Of a DNA stretch of 64,000 nucleotides, positions 8,371 to 16,885 are shown piece after piece. Source of the stretch: Fibrobacter sp. UBA7003 (GTDB lineage Bacteria; Fibrobacterota; Fibrobacteria; Fibrobacterales; Fibrobacteraceae). A program made the position numbers and the translations under genes. Each line of letters starts with the position of its first letter. Position 1 is the first letter of the stretch. The notes beneath the pieces were generated by a model that worked only from the letters and a program-made list of their open reading frames with translations, was not told the origin of the DNA and made no database searches. Location of the stretch: assembly GCA_002449765.1 (NCBI GenBank), contig DJXN01000010.1, positions 119,806 to 183,805 on the forward strand, in the 5' to 3' direction.

Positions 8371-9768
8371 ATGGATAACAAAAAGCATAGAATCCTTAGT
8401 TATGATTTTTGCAAAGATGTAGCATCCAAGTGTAAAAATGCAACGGCACTAATGAATTTTGATCAACCTGTTTACAATAAAAGTCGTAAAACAGGTTGGT
8501 TATATGATTTTTACCCAAAAACAACTAACTTAAAGAAAGGTAGAACTCTTTCTTACGAATATTGCAGAAATTATGCCTCCCGGTTTAATACAGCGGCCGA
8601 ACTGAAAAAAAATGACTCTGCCGTATACTGCAAATGCTGGAAAAAAGGCTGGTTGCATAAATTTTATCCAAATATGCGAAAAGAAAGAGTACTTGATTAT
8701 AAAACGTGCCGCAAAAGTGCCAAGCGATTCAAAACTCGAATGGAATTTCGTGAAGGAGACAATTCGGCGTATCTGAAATCCATTGCTATGGGATGGATTG
8801 ATTCTTTTGGTTTATATAGCCCCGGTACATTAGTGTATACCGATGAGGAAATATTAGCAACAGCCAAAAGATACTCTTCTCATAGAGATTTTAGGACACA
8901 TCATAAAAAGATGTATAATGCGGCTGCAAAACGTGGCCTTTTAGAAAAATGCGCATGGCTTGAAAAAGCCGGAACGGGAAAAGCAGGAGTGCCCACTAAT
9001 TGCGTTTACGCATATGAATTTAAAAAGACCCGAACAGTCTATGTAGGTATTACTACAACAAAAAATCTTAGGCACAAAGACCATCTTAAGAAACATGATA
9101 GTGTGTACCAATATGCCGAAAGAATTGGTGTTTCCGTTCCAAAACCGAAATACATTTATTCGGAAATTACTACTGAAGAAGCCAGCAAGCTTGAACAAGT
9201 TATCATCGAAAAGTACAAAGAGGATGGATGGAATCTGATTAATAAGAAAAAAGGTGGTAGTATAGGCAGCCTTGGTGCCGATAAATGGACAAAAGAAAAG
9301 TGCATTGCTCTTACAAAGTCGTATAAATTTGTAGTTGACTTTGACCGAGATAATCATGGTGTTTGGGAAAAAATGAGAAAGAATGGATGGGACAAGGAAT
9401 GCCCTTGGCTTGAACGAAAAGCGGTTCCCAAAAACTATTGGGTAAATATGAGTAAGGAAGATGTACATATACTCGCAATGCAGTTCAAAACTCGCAGTAA
9501 GTTTGAGCACTCCTATAGACGACTTTATGTAATTGCTCAAGAAAAAGGATGGATAGACGAATGGTTCGCACCTACGAATCGAGGGAAAAACGCTAGGCCA
9601 ATCGTAGCATTTGAACTTGACGGAGTGACGGTCTTTGGACGATACAAGAGCATGATTGAAGCAACCCGAGCTTTTGGTGGTAAACGTGGTAATATAAACA
9701 ACGCTTGTAACGGGGTAACCAAGACCGCATACGGGAAGATCTTTAAGTATGCTGATGAAATTGATTGA
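8371..9768 (+). CDS. GIY-YIG endonuclease with six repeated DNA-binding-like modules and NUMOD-type C-terminus
   Basis: The 465 aa protein resembles a free-standing homing endonuclease. Residues 212-291 form a GIY-YIG nuclease: VYAYEF and VYVGIT stand for the GIY/YIG strands, with Arg234, Glu275 and Asn291 as probable active-site residues. Around it are six copies of a roughly 40-residue module (about 8-47, 58-99, 107-146, 155-196, 306-346, 360-399), each with an A-x-[RK]-[FY] helix, a central aromatic Y and a terminal [KR]-x-GW. Residues 409-461 match the NUMOD1/IENR repeat of intron endonucleases (IVAFELDG to AYGKIFKYAD). It is AT-rich against its neighbours, a sign of transfer. No intron or disrupted host gene is visible beside it. 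Confidence 0.85.
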   Translation: MDNKKHRILSYDFCKDVASKCKNATALMNFDQPVYNKSRKTGWLYDFYPKTTNLKKGRTLSYEYCRNYASRFNTAAELKKNDSAVYCKCWKKGWLHKFYPNMRKERVLDYKTCRKSAKRFKTRMEFREGDNSAYLKSIAMGWIDSFGLYSPGTLVYTDEEILATAKRYSSHRDFRTHHKKMYNAAAKRGLLEKCAWLEKAGTGKAGVPTNCVYAYEFKKTRTVYVGITTTKNLRHKDHLKKHDSVYQYAERIGVSVPKPKYIYSEITTEEASKLEQVIIEKYKEDGWNLINKKKGGSIGSLGADKWTKEKCIALTKSYKFVVDFDRDNHGVWEKMRKNGWDKECPWLERKAVPKNYWVNMSKEDVHILAMQFKTRSKFEHSYRRLYVIAQEKGWIDEWFAPTNRGKNARPIVAFELDGVTVFGRYKSMIEATRAFGGKRGNINNACNGVTKTAYGKIFKYADEID

Positions 9769-9836
9769 TGGGCATGAATTATTGGTAATTTTTAAATGTA
9801 TTGCATTTGTGCGAACAAATATGTATGTTGAATAAT

Positions 9837-10040
9837 ATGAACAAGCCCGAAAACGCTGCCACATGGTCTAAAGAACGCTTCGATGCAGAACTCGAGAAAG
9901 ACTACAACGACATGTTGAACGGTCGCGTCACGCCCCTGGACGATGTTTACGCCGAACTCTCCAAAGCCATCTCCGAAATCAAAAACGGAGCACCCGTAGC
10001 CGATGCCGAAAAATACATCAAAGGATTGATGAATTCCTAG
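9837..10040 (+). CDS. Small antitoxin-like protein, no adjacent toxin
   Basis: The 67 aa product starts at MNKPENAATWSKERFDAELE; an upstream in-frame ATG at 9801 is possible but has no ribosome site. The pattern FDAELEKDYNDMLNGRVTPL followed by DDVYAELSK resembles the C-terminal toxin-binding part of RelB/StbD-like antitoxins. No toxin gene follows; the next gene is a convergent XRE regulator. It is therefore an orphan antitoxin-like gene or a small regulator. TATGTT seven bases before the ATG could be a leaderless -10, but this is weak. Confidence 0.55.
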   Translation: MNKPENAATWSKERFDAELEKDYNDMLNGRVTPLDDVYAELSKAISEIKNGAPVADAEKYIKGLMNS

Positions 10041-10070
10041 CAAAAATCCATCATAGGGGAGGATTCCCCT

Positions 10071-10436
10071 TTACTTGCTAAAATCAAAGAAGGCAGCGGG
10101 ATCCGTTCCGAAGATTTCGCCGAGTTTTATCGCCATCTTGCGGGATACCGCCCTGCGTCCATTTTCCATGGCGCAGAGGTTCTGGACCTGAATTCCGAGT
10201 TTTTCGGCAAGGGTGACCTGCGACCAGTTGCGCAAATCGCGGTTCGCGACAATCATTTCGCCGGGGGTGGAATCCAGGTTCTTGAACCAGTCGGACTCCT
10301 CGAAGGGAATGGAATCCTCGTTCTTGCAGACCGCCACATTTTCGGGCTTGTAGGTATCCTTCAAGAACCTGACAAGCGGAGCAGGGATGTGCTTCGCACG
10401 AATTTCAATACGGGGCTTTTTCACGACTGCCAACAT
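10071..10436 (-). CDS. XRE-family helix-turn-helix regulator
   Basis: The 121 aa protein has a C-terminal HTH_XRE domain (about residues 65-115 from this start): WSQVTLAEKLGIQVQNLCAM then ENGRRAVSRKMAIKLGEIFG. The N-terminal half (PRIEIRAKHIPAPLVRFLKD) is typical of regulators in toxin-antitoxin or prophage-like settings. I chose ATG 10436 over the TTG at 10472 because TTGACC-N17-TATTTT ends seven bases before this ATG, which implies a leaderless transcript. It converges with the antitoxin-like gene at 9837 and lies downstream of relB-yoeB. No HigB-like partner is present. Confidence 0.8.
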   Translation of the reverse strand: MLAVVKKPRIEIRAKHIPAPLVRFLKDTYKPENVAVCKNEDSIPFEESDWFKNLDSTPGEMIVANRDLRNWSQVTLAEKLGIQVQNLCAMENGRRAVSRKMAIKLGEIFGTDPAAFFDFSK

Positions 10437-10443
10437 AGATTTG

Positions 10444-10472
10444 AAAATAATCAATTTTTGATTATCGGTCAA
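10444..10472 (-). promoter_or_regulatory. Promoter of XRE regulator, leaderless
   Basis: On the minus strand -35 TTGACC (10467-10472), a 17-base spacer and -10 TATTTT (10444-10449) are followed by seven bases and then ATG at 10436, so transcription should begin at or next to the start codon. Confidence 0.65.
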
Positions 10473-10493
10473 TAGTGTTAAACATTAACAAAC

Positions 10494-10560
10494 AAAAAAA
10501 GCCGGCTTTTGATATATAAAACTCCCAATATTCATTGGGGATATAATCAATAAGCCGACT
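10494..10560 (-). terminator. Terminator of relB-yoeB
   Basis: On the minus strand an outer stem GTCGGCTT (10552-10559) pairs with AAGCCGGC (10501-10508) and is followed by seven T. Inside it a second hairpin CCCAAT/ATTGGG (10524-10529 with 10534-10539) stacks. It starts directly after the yoeB stop. Confidence 0.8.
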
Positions 10561-10566
10561 TAATCG

Positions 10567-10830
10567 TCAAACGTCTTCGTAATGTCCTTTGCACGAAAGG
10601 ATATCGATGAACTCGCCGTTGATACGATAAATTAGCCGATTTGCGTCGTCGATTCTGCGGCTCCAGAATCCGCTGAGGTTGCCCTTCAATGCTTCGGGTT
10701 TTCCGATGCCTTCAAAATTGTTGCGTTCAATGTCTTTAACAAGCTGGTTAACTCTTTTTAGAGTCTTTTTGTCTTGTGTTTGCCAGTAGAGGTAGTCGTC
10801 CCAAGCTTTGTCTGACCAAATTTTCTTCAT
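10567..10830 (-). CDS. yoeB: YoeB-family mRNA interferase toxin
   Basis: This is an 87 aa ribosome-dependent RNase of the Txe/YoeB type. The catalytic and substrate residues of E. coli YoeB are present at the same numbers: Glu46, Arg65, His83 and Tyr84 (KGHYEDV end). Its ATG shares one base with the stop of the upstream antitoxin gene (TGATG), so the pair is translationally coupled. A strong terminator follows. Together with relB it forms a complete type II module. Confidence 0.95.
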   Translation of the reverse strand: MKKIWSDKAWDDYLYWQTQDKKTLKRVNQLVKDIERNNFEGIGKPEALKGNLSGFWSRRIDDANRLIYRINGEFIDILSCKGHYEDV

Positions 10831-11093
10831 CAGTCATCTACCTCAATAAGTTCGTGTTCAACACCTTTCCCGGCGTTAAGTTGCTCGATGCCTTTCTTGA
10901 GGGCTTCGATGTCGCTTGCGTTGTAGCGGAGGGAGGGCTCGCGGACTTCAAAGGGGATGCGGCGCTCGTTGATGACATTTTTTACGAACATGTAAATGGC
11001 GGCAGAAGTGGACAGCCCCACATTGCTGCAGAACTTGTCAAAGCTTTCTTTGTCCTTGCTGTCGATGCGTGCGGATATCGTTGCCTGTGCCAT
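10830..11093 (-). CDS. relB: RelB/DinJ-family antitoxin
   Basis: The 87 aa antitoxin begins at MAQATISARIDSKDKESFDK, with the ribbon-helix-helix DNA-binding part in residues 1-48 and a toxin-wrapping C-terminus (LKKGIEQLNAGKGVEHELIE). The start at 11093 is set by GGAGCATTAT directly upstream. It neutralises YoeB, the next gene, and should repress the shared promoter. Pairing of a DinJ-type antitoxin with a YoeB-type toxin is common. Confidence 0.92.
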   Translation of the reverse strand: MAQATISARIDSKDKESFDKFCSNVGLSTSAAIYMFVKNVINERRIPFEVREPSLRYNASDIEALKKGIEQLNAGKGVEHELIEVDD

Positions 11094-11117
11094 ATAATGC
11101 TCCTTTGTTACCTTACA

Positions 11118-11146
11118 AATATACATTTATTGACTGCAAAAAGCAA
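11118..11146 (-). promoter_or_regulatory. Promoter of relB-yoeB
   Basis: On the minus strand TTGCTT (11141-11146), 17 bases, then TATATT (11118-11123) lie 25 bases upstream of the relB ATG. The region upstream is rich in repeated TTGCA words (11163-11208) that may be RelB operator half-sites. Confidence 0.6.
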
Positions 11147-11220
11147 TAATTTTAATAAAAATACTGCAATTTTATTCAATATTCTGCAAATTGCATAAAA
11201 TTGCATTAAACATTGACGCT

Positions 11221-11261
11221 AAAAACCCCGGCCTTCTTTACGAGAGGTCGGGGATTTTTTT
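11221..11261. terminator. Bidirectional terminator after GH43 gene
   Basis: A 9-bp stem CCCCGGCCT (11226-11234) with AGGTCGGGG (11245-11253, one G-T) has A5 on the left and T6-7 on the right. It ends the minus-strand GH43 transcript. Confidence 0.85.
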
Positions 11262-11301
11262 ATGAGGGGGAGGCTGCGCGCGGTTTAAGATGCGCGAGAA
11301 C

Positions 11302-13419
11302 TCATTCCCCGACTTGCAATTTCAGGGTCTTTCCGGCAGGGTTGCGGACGACGTAGACTCCGCTCCCGAAGCCGGCGGTCTTGAGTCCGACCTTGAGGTC
11401 CGTGAGCGTTGCGCCGGCATCCAGGCGGATGTTCCCGAGCTCGGAGCCCATCAGGTCGAATACCCTGTAGCTGCCCGCGGCCCTTGCGAAAGCGTTTGCC
11501 ATGCCAGCGGCTCCGGCGCCGTTTAGGGCGATTTTCGGCACGATGCCCGTGGTCCCGTTGCGGATGTCTTCAGCGCTGCCTTCGCTTTCACCGAAGGCAA
11601 TCCAGTCGAGGTTCACGTAGTCGCTTGTCACCATCACCTTGAGCACGTGCTCGCCCGTGGTGAGTTCCTTGGTGGTCGTTCCCTTGAAAGTGCCGTAGGT
11701 GTCGAAATCCCCGGTGCCCGTGAGCGCGAGCGTGTCGGTAATCGGCTCGTCGTCCATGAACAGGCGCACGCCCGTGTTGTCCATGCCGCTTGCATAGCTC
11801 AGTTCGAAGGGGAGTTTCCCGCCGGCCTGCACGTTCACGGTGTATTCGAGCCATTCGCCCTTCTGCGTGTAGCCCACGGCAAATGCGTCGCCGTTCTTCA
11901 CGATGTCCACGCGGTCTTCGCGGTATTCGCCTCCCTGGTTCTTGGTATCCATGTCGTAGTAGGCCTTGCCCGCACCGCCCACGTCGTAGTTCTCGAAGTC
12001 GATGAAGTTGGCCGTGCCCTCGACCTTCGCGCCCACGACCGGCACGTCGCATTTTGCCTCGGGGTCGCCGTGTTTCGCCTTGCAGAACGGCCCCTGCGGA
12101 ATGGAGGTCTTGCTGTCCTCGAATTCCCAGTAGTCCGCCTCGAAATCGCCCGCGAACACGAAGAACACGTCGTGCTTGCCGACCGCACCGGTCAGCGGCA
12201 CCGTCACGAGGCCGTCGGCGCTAAATTCCGCCTTGCCGACGATTTCGCCATCCACCTTGTCCAGGCGGACGGTGATGCTCGACGCCTTCTTGACGCTCAG
12301 CACCGACGCCGAGAAGCTTTCCGCGCCCGCGTCGCCGAATTCCACGCCGCTAATCTTGGTGTATTTCCCTTCGGAAAGGTTGGTGATGACCGTATTGCCG
12401 GCGGTACCGCTCTTGCGGACCCTCACGTCTTCGCCCCAGGACATGGTTTCCGCTTCCACGCGCTTGTACGGGTCGAAATCTTCCAGCTGGGCCACGCCAT
12501 TGTCCGGCCAATAATCAATTTTTTGAATAGTGCCGTCGGCGTTGTACTTCATTTCGGAAAGGCCGACAGAACGACGCTCCTTGTGTTGGTATTTCTGGCC
12601 CATCTTCTCGGACTTGTAACGCCAAAGTTCGTAATTCAGGCCGAAAACGTAGGATTTCCCCTTGAAATCGATGATACCCGGGTGGTTTCCGTTACTGCGC
12701 GAAGAATGCGGCATAATGTCGCCCTTGTAGGTCCAGGGGCCAGTAATCTTATCGCTCATGGCATACCCGATACCTTCGGCACAGCAGGTGGATGCGAAAG
12801 TCATGTAGTAATTGTTGCCGTGCTTATAGACCCAGGGGCCTTCCTGGTAATCCTTGATCTTGGGGTAGGTGACGATGGACCCCTGAGTACTGGTCATGTC
12901 CTTATTCAACTTGATCATGTACAAATCGGGGTTGCCCCAGTACATGTAGGCCTGCCCGTCGTCGTCAATCCAGACGGTAGGGTCGATATCGTTCCAGTGC
13001 TCGCGCTGCCAGACAAGCGCCTTGTTCAAAGGTTCCTTGAAAGGGCCGTAAGGGTTGTCCGCCACCAAGACGGAAATGCCGTTGCCGTGAATGGGGACGT
13101 ACATGAACCACTTGCCGTCCCGCTCGATGACCTGTTCCGCCCAGGCCCCGTTGGTTTTAGAGGACCACTTGATGTCGCCCAGGCTTGCTACGGCACCGTG
13201 ACTGGTCCAGTTGACCATGTCCGTGGAAGTGTGCAACAGCCAGTCGTACATCATGAACCCGTCGGCATTGTCCTCGTCGTGGGTCGTGTACAGGTAAACC
13301 GTATCCCCATGGACATAGGGCGCCGGGTCCGCCGTATAGTTCGTCGTGATTACAATTTTCTGAGCGAAACCCGTACAAGCCAAGGCCAATACGGAAGAAA
13401 CGAATAAGATATTTTTCAT
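11302..13419 (-). CDS. Secreted GH43 glycoside hydrolase with CBM6-like modules
   Basis: The 705 aa enzyme probably removes arabinose or xylose from xylan. A signal peptide ends after CTGFA-Q (residue 19). The GH43 five-blade propeller spans about 25-330, with catalytic Asp31 (TADPAPY), Asp146 (DIDPTVW) and Glu193 (YQEGPW). Two beta-sandwich segments follow: about 345-465 (starts RVEAETMSWGEDV) and about 490-630 (IDFENYDVGGAGKAYYDMDT onward, CBM6-like). The C-terminal 55 residues (YRVFDLMGSELGNIRLDAG to the end) resemble a type-IX secretion tail. The start at 13419 has GGAGATTAAG before it. It faces away from the CotH-esterase-GH30 genes across a 234-base gap. The exact substrate cannot be read. 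Confidence 0.92.
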   Translation of the reverse strand: MKNILFVSSVLALACTGFAQKIVITTNYTADPAPYVHGDTVYLYTTHDEDNADGFMMYDWLLHTSTDMVNWTSHGAVASLGDIKWSSKTNGAWAEQVIERDGKWFMYVPIHGNGISVLVADNPYGPFKEPLNKALVWQREHWNDIDPTVWIDDDGQAYMYWGNPDLYMIKLNKDMTSTQGSIVTYPKIKDYQEGPWVYKHGNNYYMTFASTCCAEGIGYAMSDKITGPWTYKGDIMPHSSRSNGNHPGIIDFKGKSYVFGLNYELWRYKSEKMGQKYQHKERRSVGLSEMKYNADGTIQKIDYWPDNGVAQLEDFDPYKRVEAETMSWGEDVRVRKSGTAGNTVITNLSEGKYTKISGVEFGDAGAESFSASVLSVKKASSITVRLDKVDGEIVGKAEFSADGLVTVPLTGAVGKHDVFFVFAGDFEADYWEFEDSKTSIPQGPFCKAKHGDPEAKCDVPVVGAKVEGTANFIDFENYDVGGAGKAYYDMDTKNQGGEYREDRVDIVKNGDAFAVGYTQKGEWLEYTVNVQAGGKLPFELSYASGMDNTGVRLFMDDEPITDTLALTGTGDFDTYGTFKGTTTKELTTGEHVLKVMVTSDYVNLDWIAFGESEGSAEDIRNGTTGIVPKIALNGAGAAGMANAFARAAGSYRVFDLMGSELGNIRLDAGATLTDLKVGLKTAGFGSGVYVVRNPAGKTLKLQVGE

Positions 13420-13653
13420 CTTAATCTCCAAACATGTTATACACCAGAGATAAAGATATATCACGAAAAGCCCCGCGGAACGCCCCGGGATTAACTTATC
13501 ATTGACAATTTTACAATAGGCGTGAATGTCTTGCGGAGTTGTTTACACACTTCCTAAACGAAAAATTTAAGCATGCAGGCGCAAAAACGTGCATTTTTTG
13601 CCATTTTTATCTAATTATGCAGGTGCGGGGTTGGCGTTCCGTGAGGTTTATGT

Positions 13654-15201
13654 ATGGATTGTTTGGTCCGGAGGCTTGCTCCGGTTATTTTTGCGGGCGT
13701 GCTTGTTGCGTGTAGTGAAGATCCCGTTGGCGTTGATGCTGGCGTTAGTGTCGAAAGTGCCGGATCGAGTGACGCGACCGCCTTTGAACCCGTTTATTTC
13801 GCTTCTTCTACAAGCATGGGAGAAGTGCCTGCAGAAGAACCCGAGTATTCTTTTGCGGAAATGCCGGCGGTTGGCGTTTCGAGTAGCAGTTCTTCTGTGA
13901 ATCCCGTGCCAAACAACGGCGTGCCATACATCCGCATTCTTGTGGACGATGCTTCGGTGCTTTCGCGGACGGACAGCCTGGAGAAACCGGCGTACATCGG
14001 GTGTACCATTGAGGTCGCGGGGAACGGGATATATGCCGACGTTCCGGTGAGCGCCGCAAAAATAAAGCAACGCGGGAATTCTACGCGACTCTGGTACGAC
14101 AAGAAACCTTACCGCATCAAGTTTCAGGAAAAAACCGAAATGCTCGGGCTTGCCGCGAATAAGGACTGGGTGTTGTTGGCGAATTTTCGCGACCCGACGA
14201 ACCTGATGAACGCGCTTGCTTTCGATATCGCGCGGGAGATGGGCAGTTTCAACTTTGTGAATGCAAACCGATTTGTGGAAGTGGAAATCAACGGCGACTA
14301 CAAGGGACTGTACCAGTTGACGGAACAGGTTGAACAGGCGGAAAGCCGCGTGAATGTTGGTGCGGACGGTGTACTCCTGAGTCTTGACCAAGATGACGGA
14401 CCGGAACTTTCTCCCGATGCGAACGACAACTTCTGGAGCGCTACATACAAATTGCCTGTTGCCGTAAAATACCCGAAGACGCTTGCGGAAGGTAGCCTGG
14501 AACAGATACGGTCCGATTTCAAGAGACTCGAAGATGCGATTGCCTCTGCCGATTACGATGCGGTGAAGGCTTTGCTTGACGTGCGCTCGTTCATGGACTT
14601 CTTGATTCTGCAAGAAATCACGCGTAATGTGGAACTCGAAGCCCCGCGTAGCATGTACCTGCACAGGGCTTCTGCGGAAGGCAAGTATGTGTTTGGACCC
14701 GTGTGGGATTTTGATGGCGGTTTCGGTTACAGCTGGAACGAAGAGACGAAGGAATACTTTGGCAGTCAATCGTGGATTCTCGGGAGTACGAACCCGAGCG
14801 GAAGCCCGTTCAACTGCACGGCCGACAAGAAGAATGACTGGGGAATGTGCGCTACGGGAACATCCGGAGGCCGAGGCGGGTTTGGCGGCTTTGGTGCCAA
14901 TGCCTGGGACGGTTCGGGAGCATCTGGATTTTTCACGAACCTTTTCTCTAACGCGCAATTCCTTACGGAATACAAGGCGCGCTGGGCGGAACTTGCACCG
15001 AAAATTTCTGCGCTAGTTTCGGAGCGCCTGAACGTGTACCTTGCAGAAAATGCAGTGGCTATGGCGAACGATGCCGAACGATGGCCCTGGCCCGAAAGCA
15101 GGAACAATACGGGGAAAAATTCCGCTGCGGCAGCAAGAGATTTGGAAGCGTGGATGCAGAAGCGTATTTCGGACTACAGTGCCGTGGTGAATGGATATTG
15201 A
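13654..15201 (+). CDS. CotH kinase-family lipoprotein
   Basis: The 515 aa protein starts with a lipoprotein signal whose lipobox is LVAC (Cys22 region). After an acidic/serine linker, residues 95-480 form a CotH domain: KIKQRGNSTRLW, KKPYRIKF, GDYKGLYQLTEQVE and FGPVWDFDGGFGYSW are hallmark motifs, the last holding the metal-binding DxD-like site. CotH enzymes of spores are atypical protein kinases. In Fibrobacterota and in Clostridium cellulosomes, CotH proteins accompany plant cell wall enzymes. Its place between GH43 and an esterase fits that association, but the substrate is unknown. The ATG at 13654 has a weak upstream site. Confidence 0.88.
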   Translation: MDCLVRRLAPVIFAGVLVACSEDPVGVDAGVSVESAGSSDATAFEPVYFASSTSMGEVPAEEPEYSFAEMPAVGVSSSSSSVNPVPNNGVPYIRILVDDASVLSRTDSLEKPAYIGCTIEVAGNGIYADVPVSAAKIKQRGNSTRLWYDKKPYRIKFQEKTEMLGLAANKDWVLLANFRDPTNLMNALAFDIAREMGSFNFVNANRFVEVEINGDYKGLYQLTEQVEQAESRVNVGADGVLLSLDQDDGPELSPDANDNFWSATYKLPVAVKYPKTLAEGSLEQIRSDFKRLEDAIASADYDAVKALLDVRSFMDFLILQEITRNVELEAPRSMYLHRASAEGKYVFGPVWDFDGGFGYSWNEETKEYFGSQSWILGSTNPSGSPFNCTADKKNDWGMCATGTSGGRGGFGGFGANAWDGSGASGFFTNLFSNAQFLTEYKARWAELAPKISALVSERLNVYLAENAVAMANDAERWPWPESRNNTGKNSAAAARDLEAWMQKRISDYSAVVNGY

Positions 15202-15313
15202 AGGAAAAATCCTTTGTGGACAGCGTTGTCAACGCAAAAAAGTTTACATAAGAACTAAACCGCTTCTTGAAAAGTATTTTCTGGAATAGAAAATCAAAAA
15301 AGGAGTGCTTTTT

Positions 15314-16771
15314 ATGAATCATACTCTATGGACAGGTGTGTCCGTTGGCGTTCTTATGGCGTTGTCTGCAATGTCGGCAAATGCATTTACCCTGACAGGC
15401 AAGGTGAGCGACGATGGCGGCAAGGCTATCCGTGGCGCAGATGTTTTGCTTGTTCAAAAAGGCCTCAATGCGAAAACGGAGGCCTCGGGCGCGTTCACGA
15501 TTCACCAGGACGAGGAATCGCAGGCATTGGCGAGCAGGATTGCTGTCGGATATCTCTCCGTGAACAACGGCGTTTTATCGTTTTCGCAGGGGCAAAATTC
15601 TCCGGTACAGGTGCAGATTTTCGACGTGTTCGGAAACCGCCTGCTGAATGAAACTCTCTGCGGCTCGGGGACAGTTGACATGAAGTCTTCCGTGAAAGCG
15701 CAGGGCAAGTACTTCGCGCGCGTCCGCGTAGGTAGCGCTTCGCAAACGTTCCAGTTTGTCGCCGATGGAAGTTTCAATACGGCATTCGGCGCGAAGTCCG
15801 GAGCAAAGGCGCTTCTCAAGGTGGGCGATTCGGACAATCTGCGCGTTGTTGCCGATGGCTTCGACACGCTCAATGTAAAGCTCAACAATCTTGACACGAA
15901 TCTTGCGCTTACGCTCAAGAAAACTGCTCCGCCGCAACCGCAGTACGAATACGGATGGGGCCTGAAGAACGACCCTGTTCCCACTCGTGGCTGCGGCAAG
16001 GACACTAAGCTTGATTACAAGTATCGTGGCGACAAGCCCTACATTGATTTCAGGTGGAGCAAGGGCGTGCGTACCGTGCGCATCGACATGCCGAAAAGTT
16101 ACGACAAGAACAAACCGTACAAACTCATTTTCGGAATGCAGTGCATGGGCGGTTCGGGAAGCGCCGTGCAGGACGAAGGCTATCACGGCCTCAAGTGGAT
16201 TGACAAGAACGAAACCGCGATATTCGTTGCGCCCGAAGGCAATGGAAACCAGCTGCCCTGGGGGCAGGATGATTACCTCCTGTTTGACGAACTCCTCGCA
16301 TATCTCGAAGGCAACTTCTGCATCGATTCGAGCCGCGTTTTTTCCACGGGATTCAGCTACGGCGCCATGTTCAGCAATGGCCTTTCGTGGAACCACCAGG
16401 ACGTGCTCCGCGCAGTGGCCGTTTACGAAACCGCGGAACGCAACATCTGGCTCCCGCAGCGCAAGAAAATGGGAATCGGCTGGATGGGCGTGCTTGGCCT
16501 CGATGACGGCATGTGCACCCCTGAAATGGGCCGGAACGCGCGTGACATCATCTTGACGCTCAACTCCGAAGGCGGCAAGGCGAAGAATGAACGCGCCGAA
16601 GAAGCCCAGCGCAATGCTCCGCACAAATGCTACGACTACACGACCGTCGAGGAACGGTTCCCCGTTCGCTGGTGCACGCAGAGCGGCGGACACATCTGGG
16701 ACCACAAGGACCCCGGCCAGCAGCAATCTTGGGTGCCGCAAGCCACATGGGAGTTTTTCGAGAAGTTCTAG
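15314..16771 (+). CDS. Secreted esterase of PHB-depolymerase/CE1-like fold
   Basis: The 485 aa protein has a signal peptide (1-24, cleaved near SANA-F) and a beta-sandwich resembling a carboxypeptidase-regulatory domain (25-70). An internal module (about 75-135, QIFDVFGNRLLNETL) looks like the type-IX tail. The alpha/beta-hydrolase domain lies at about 215-485. The triad is Ser348 (GFSYGAM), Asp397 or Asp398 (GLDDGMC) and His460 (GGHIWDH). In xylan loci such enzymes are feruloyl or acetyl-xylan esterases; that substrate is inferred from GH43 and GH30 neighbours. I chose ATG 15314 because AAGGAG lies nine bases upstream; the GTG at 15305 overlaps that site. Confidence 0.87.
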   Translation: MNHTLWTGVSVGVLMALSAMSANAFTLTGKVSDDGGKAIRGADVLLVQKGLNAKTEASGAFTIHQDEESQALASRIAVGYLSVNNGVLSFSQGQNSPVQVQIFDVFGNRLLNETLCGSGTVDMKSSVKAQGKYFARVRVGSASQTFQFVADGSFNTAFGAKSGAKALLKVGDSDNLRVVADGFDTLNVKLNNLDTNLALTLKKTAPPQPQYEYGWGLKNDPVPTRGCGKDTKLDYKYRGDKPYIDFRWSKGVRTVRIDMPKSYDKNKPYKLIFGMQCMGGSGSAVQDEGYHGLKWIDKNETAIFVAPEGNGNQLPWGQDDYLLFDELLAYLEGNFCIDSSRVFSTGFSYGAMFSNGLSWNHQDVLRAVAVYETAERNIWLPQRKKMGIGWMGVLGLDDGMCTPEMGRNARDIILTLNSEGGKAKNERAEEAQRNAPHKCYDYTTVEERFPVRWCTQSGGHIWDHKDPGQQQSWVPQATWEFFEKF

Positions 16772-16885
16772 CGGATAAATACATCTTTCTGTTGTCAATT
16801 TATCAAAACGAATTCGAATAAAGCCCTATATTAAGCGAATTTTTCAACTTATTTTATAGTAAGTAAAGTTCGTATGGGAGGCTTT

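Noticed and set aside
10437..10472. TTG start of the XRE regulator at 10472
   Set aside because: The TTG is part of a -35 hexamer of a good promoter that leads to the ATG at 10436.
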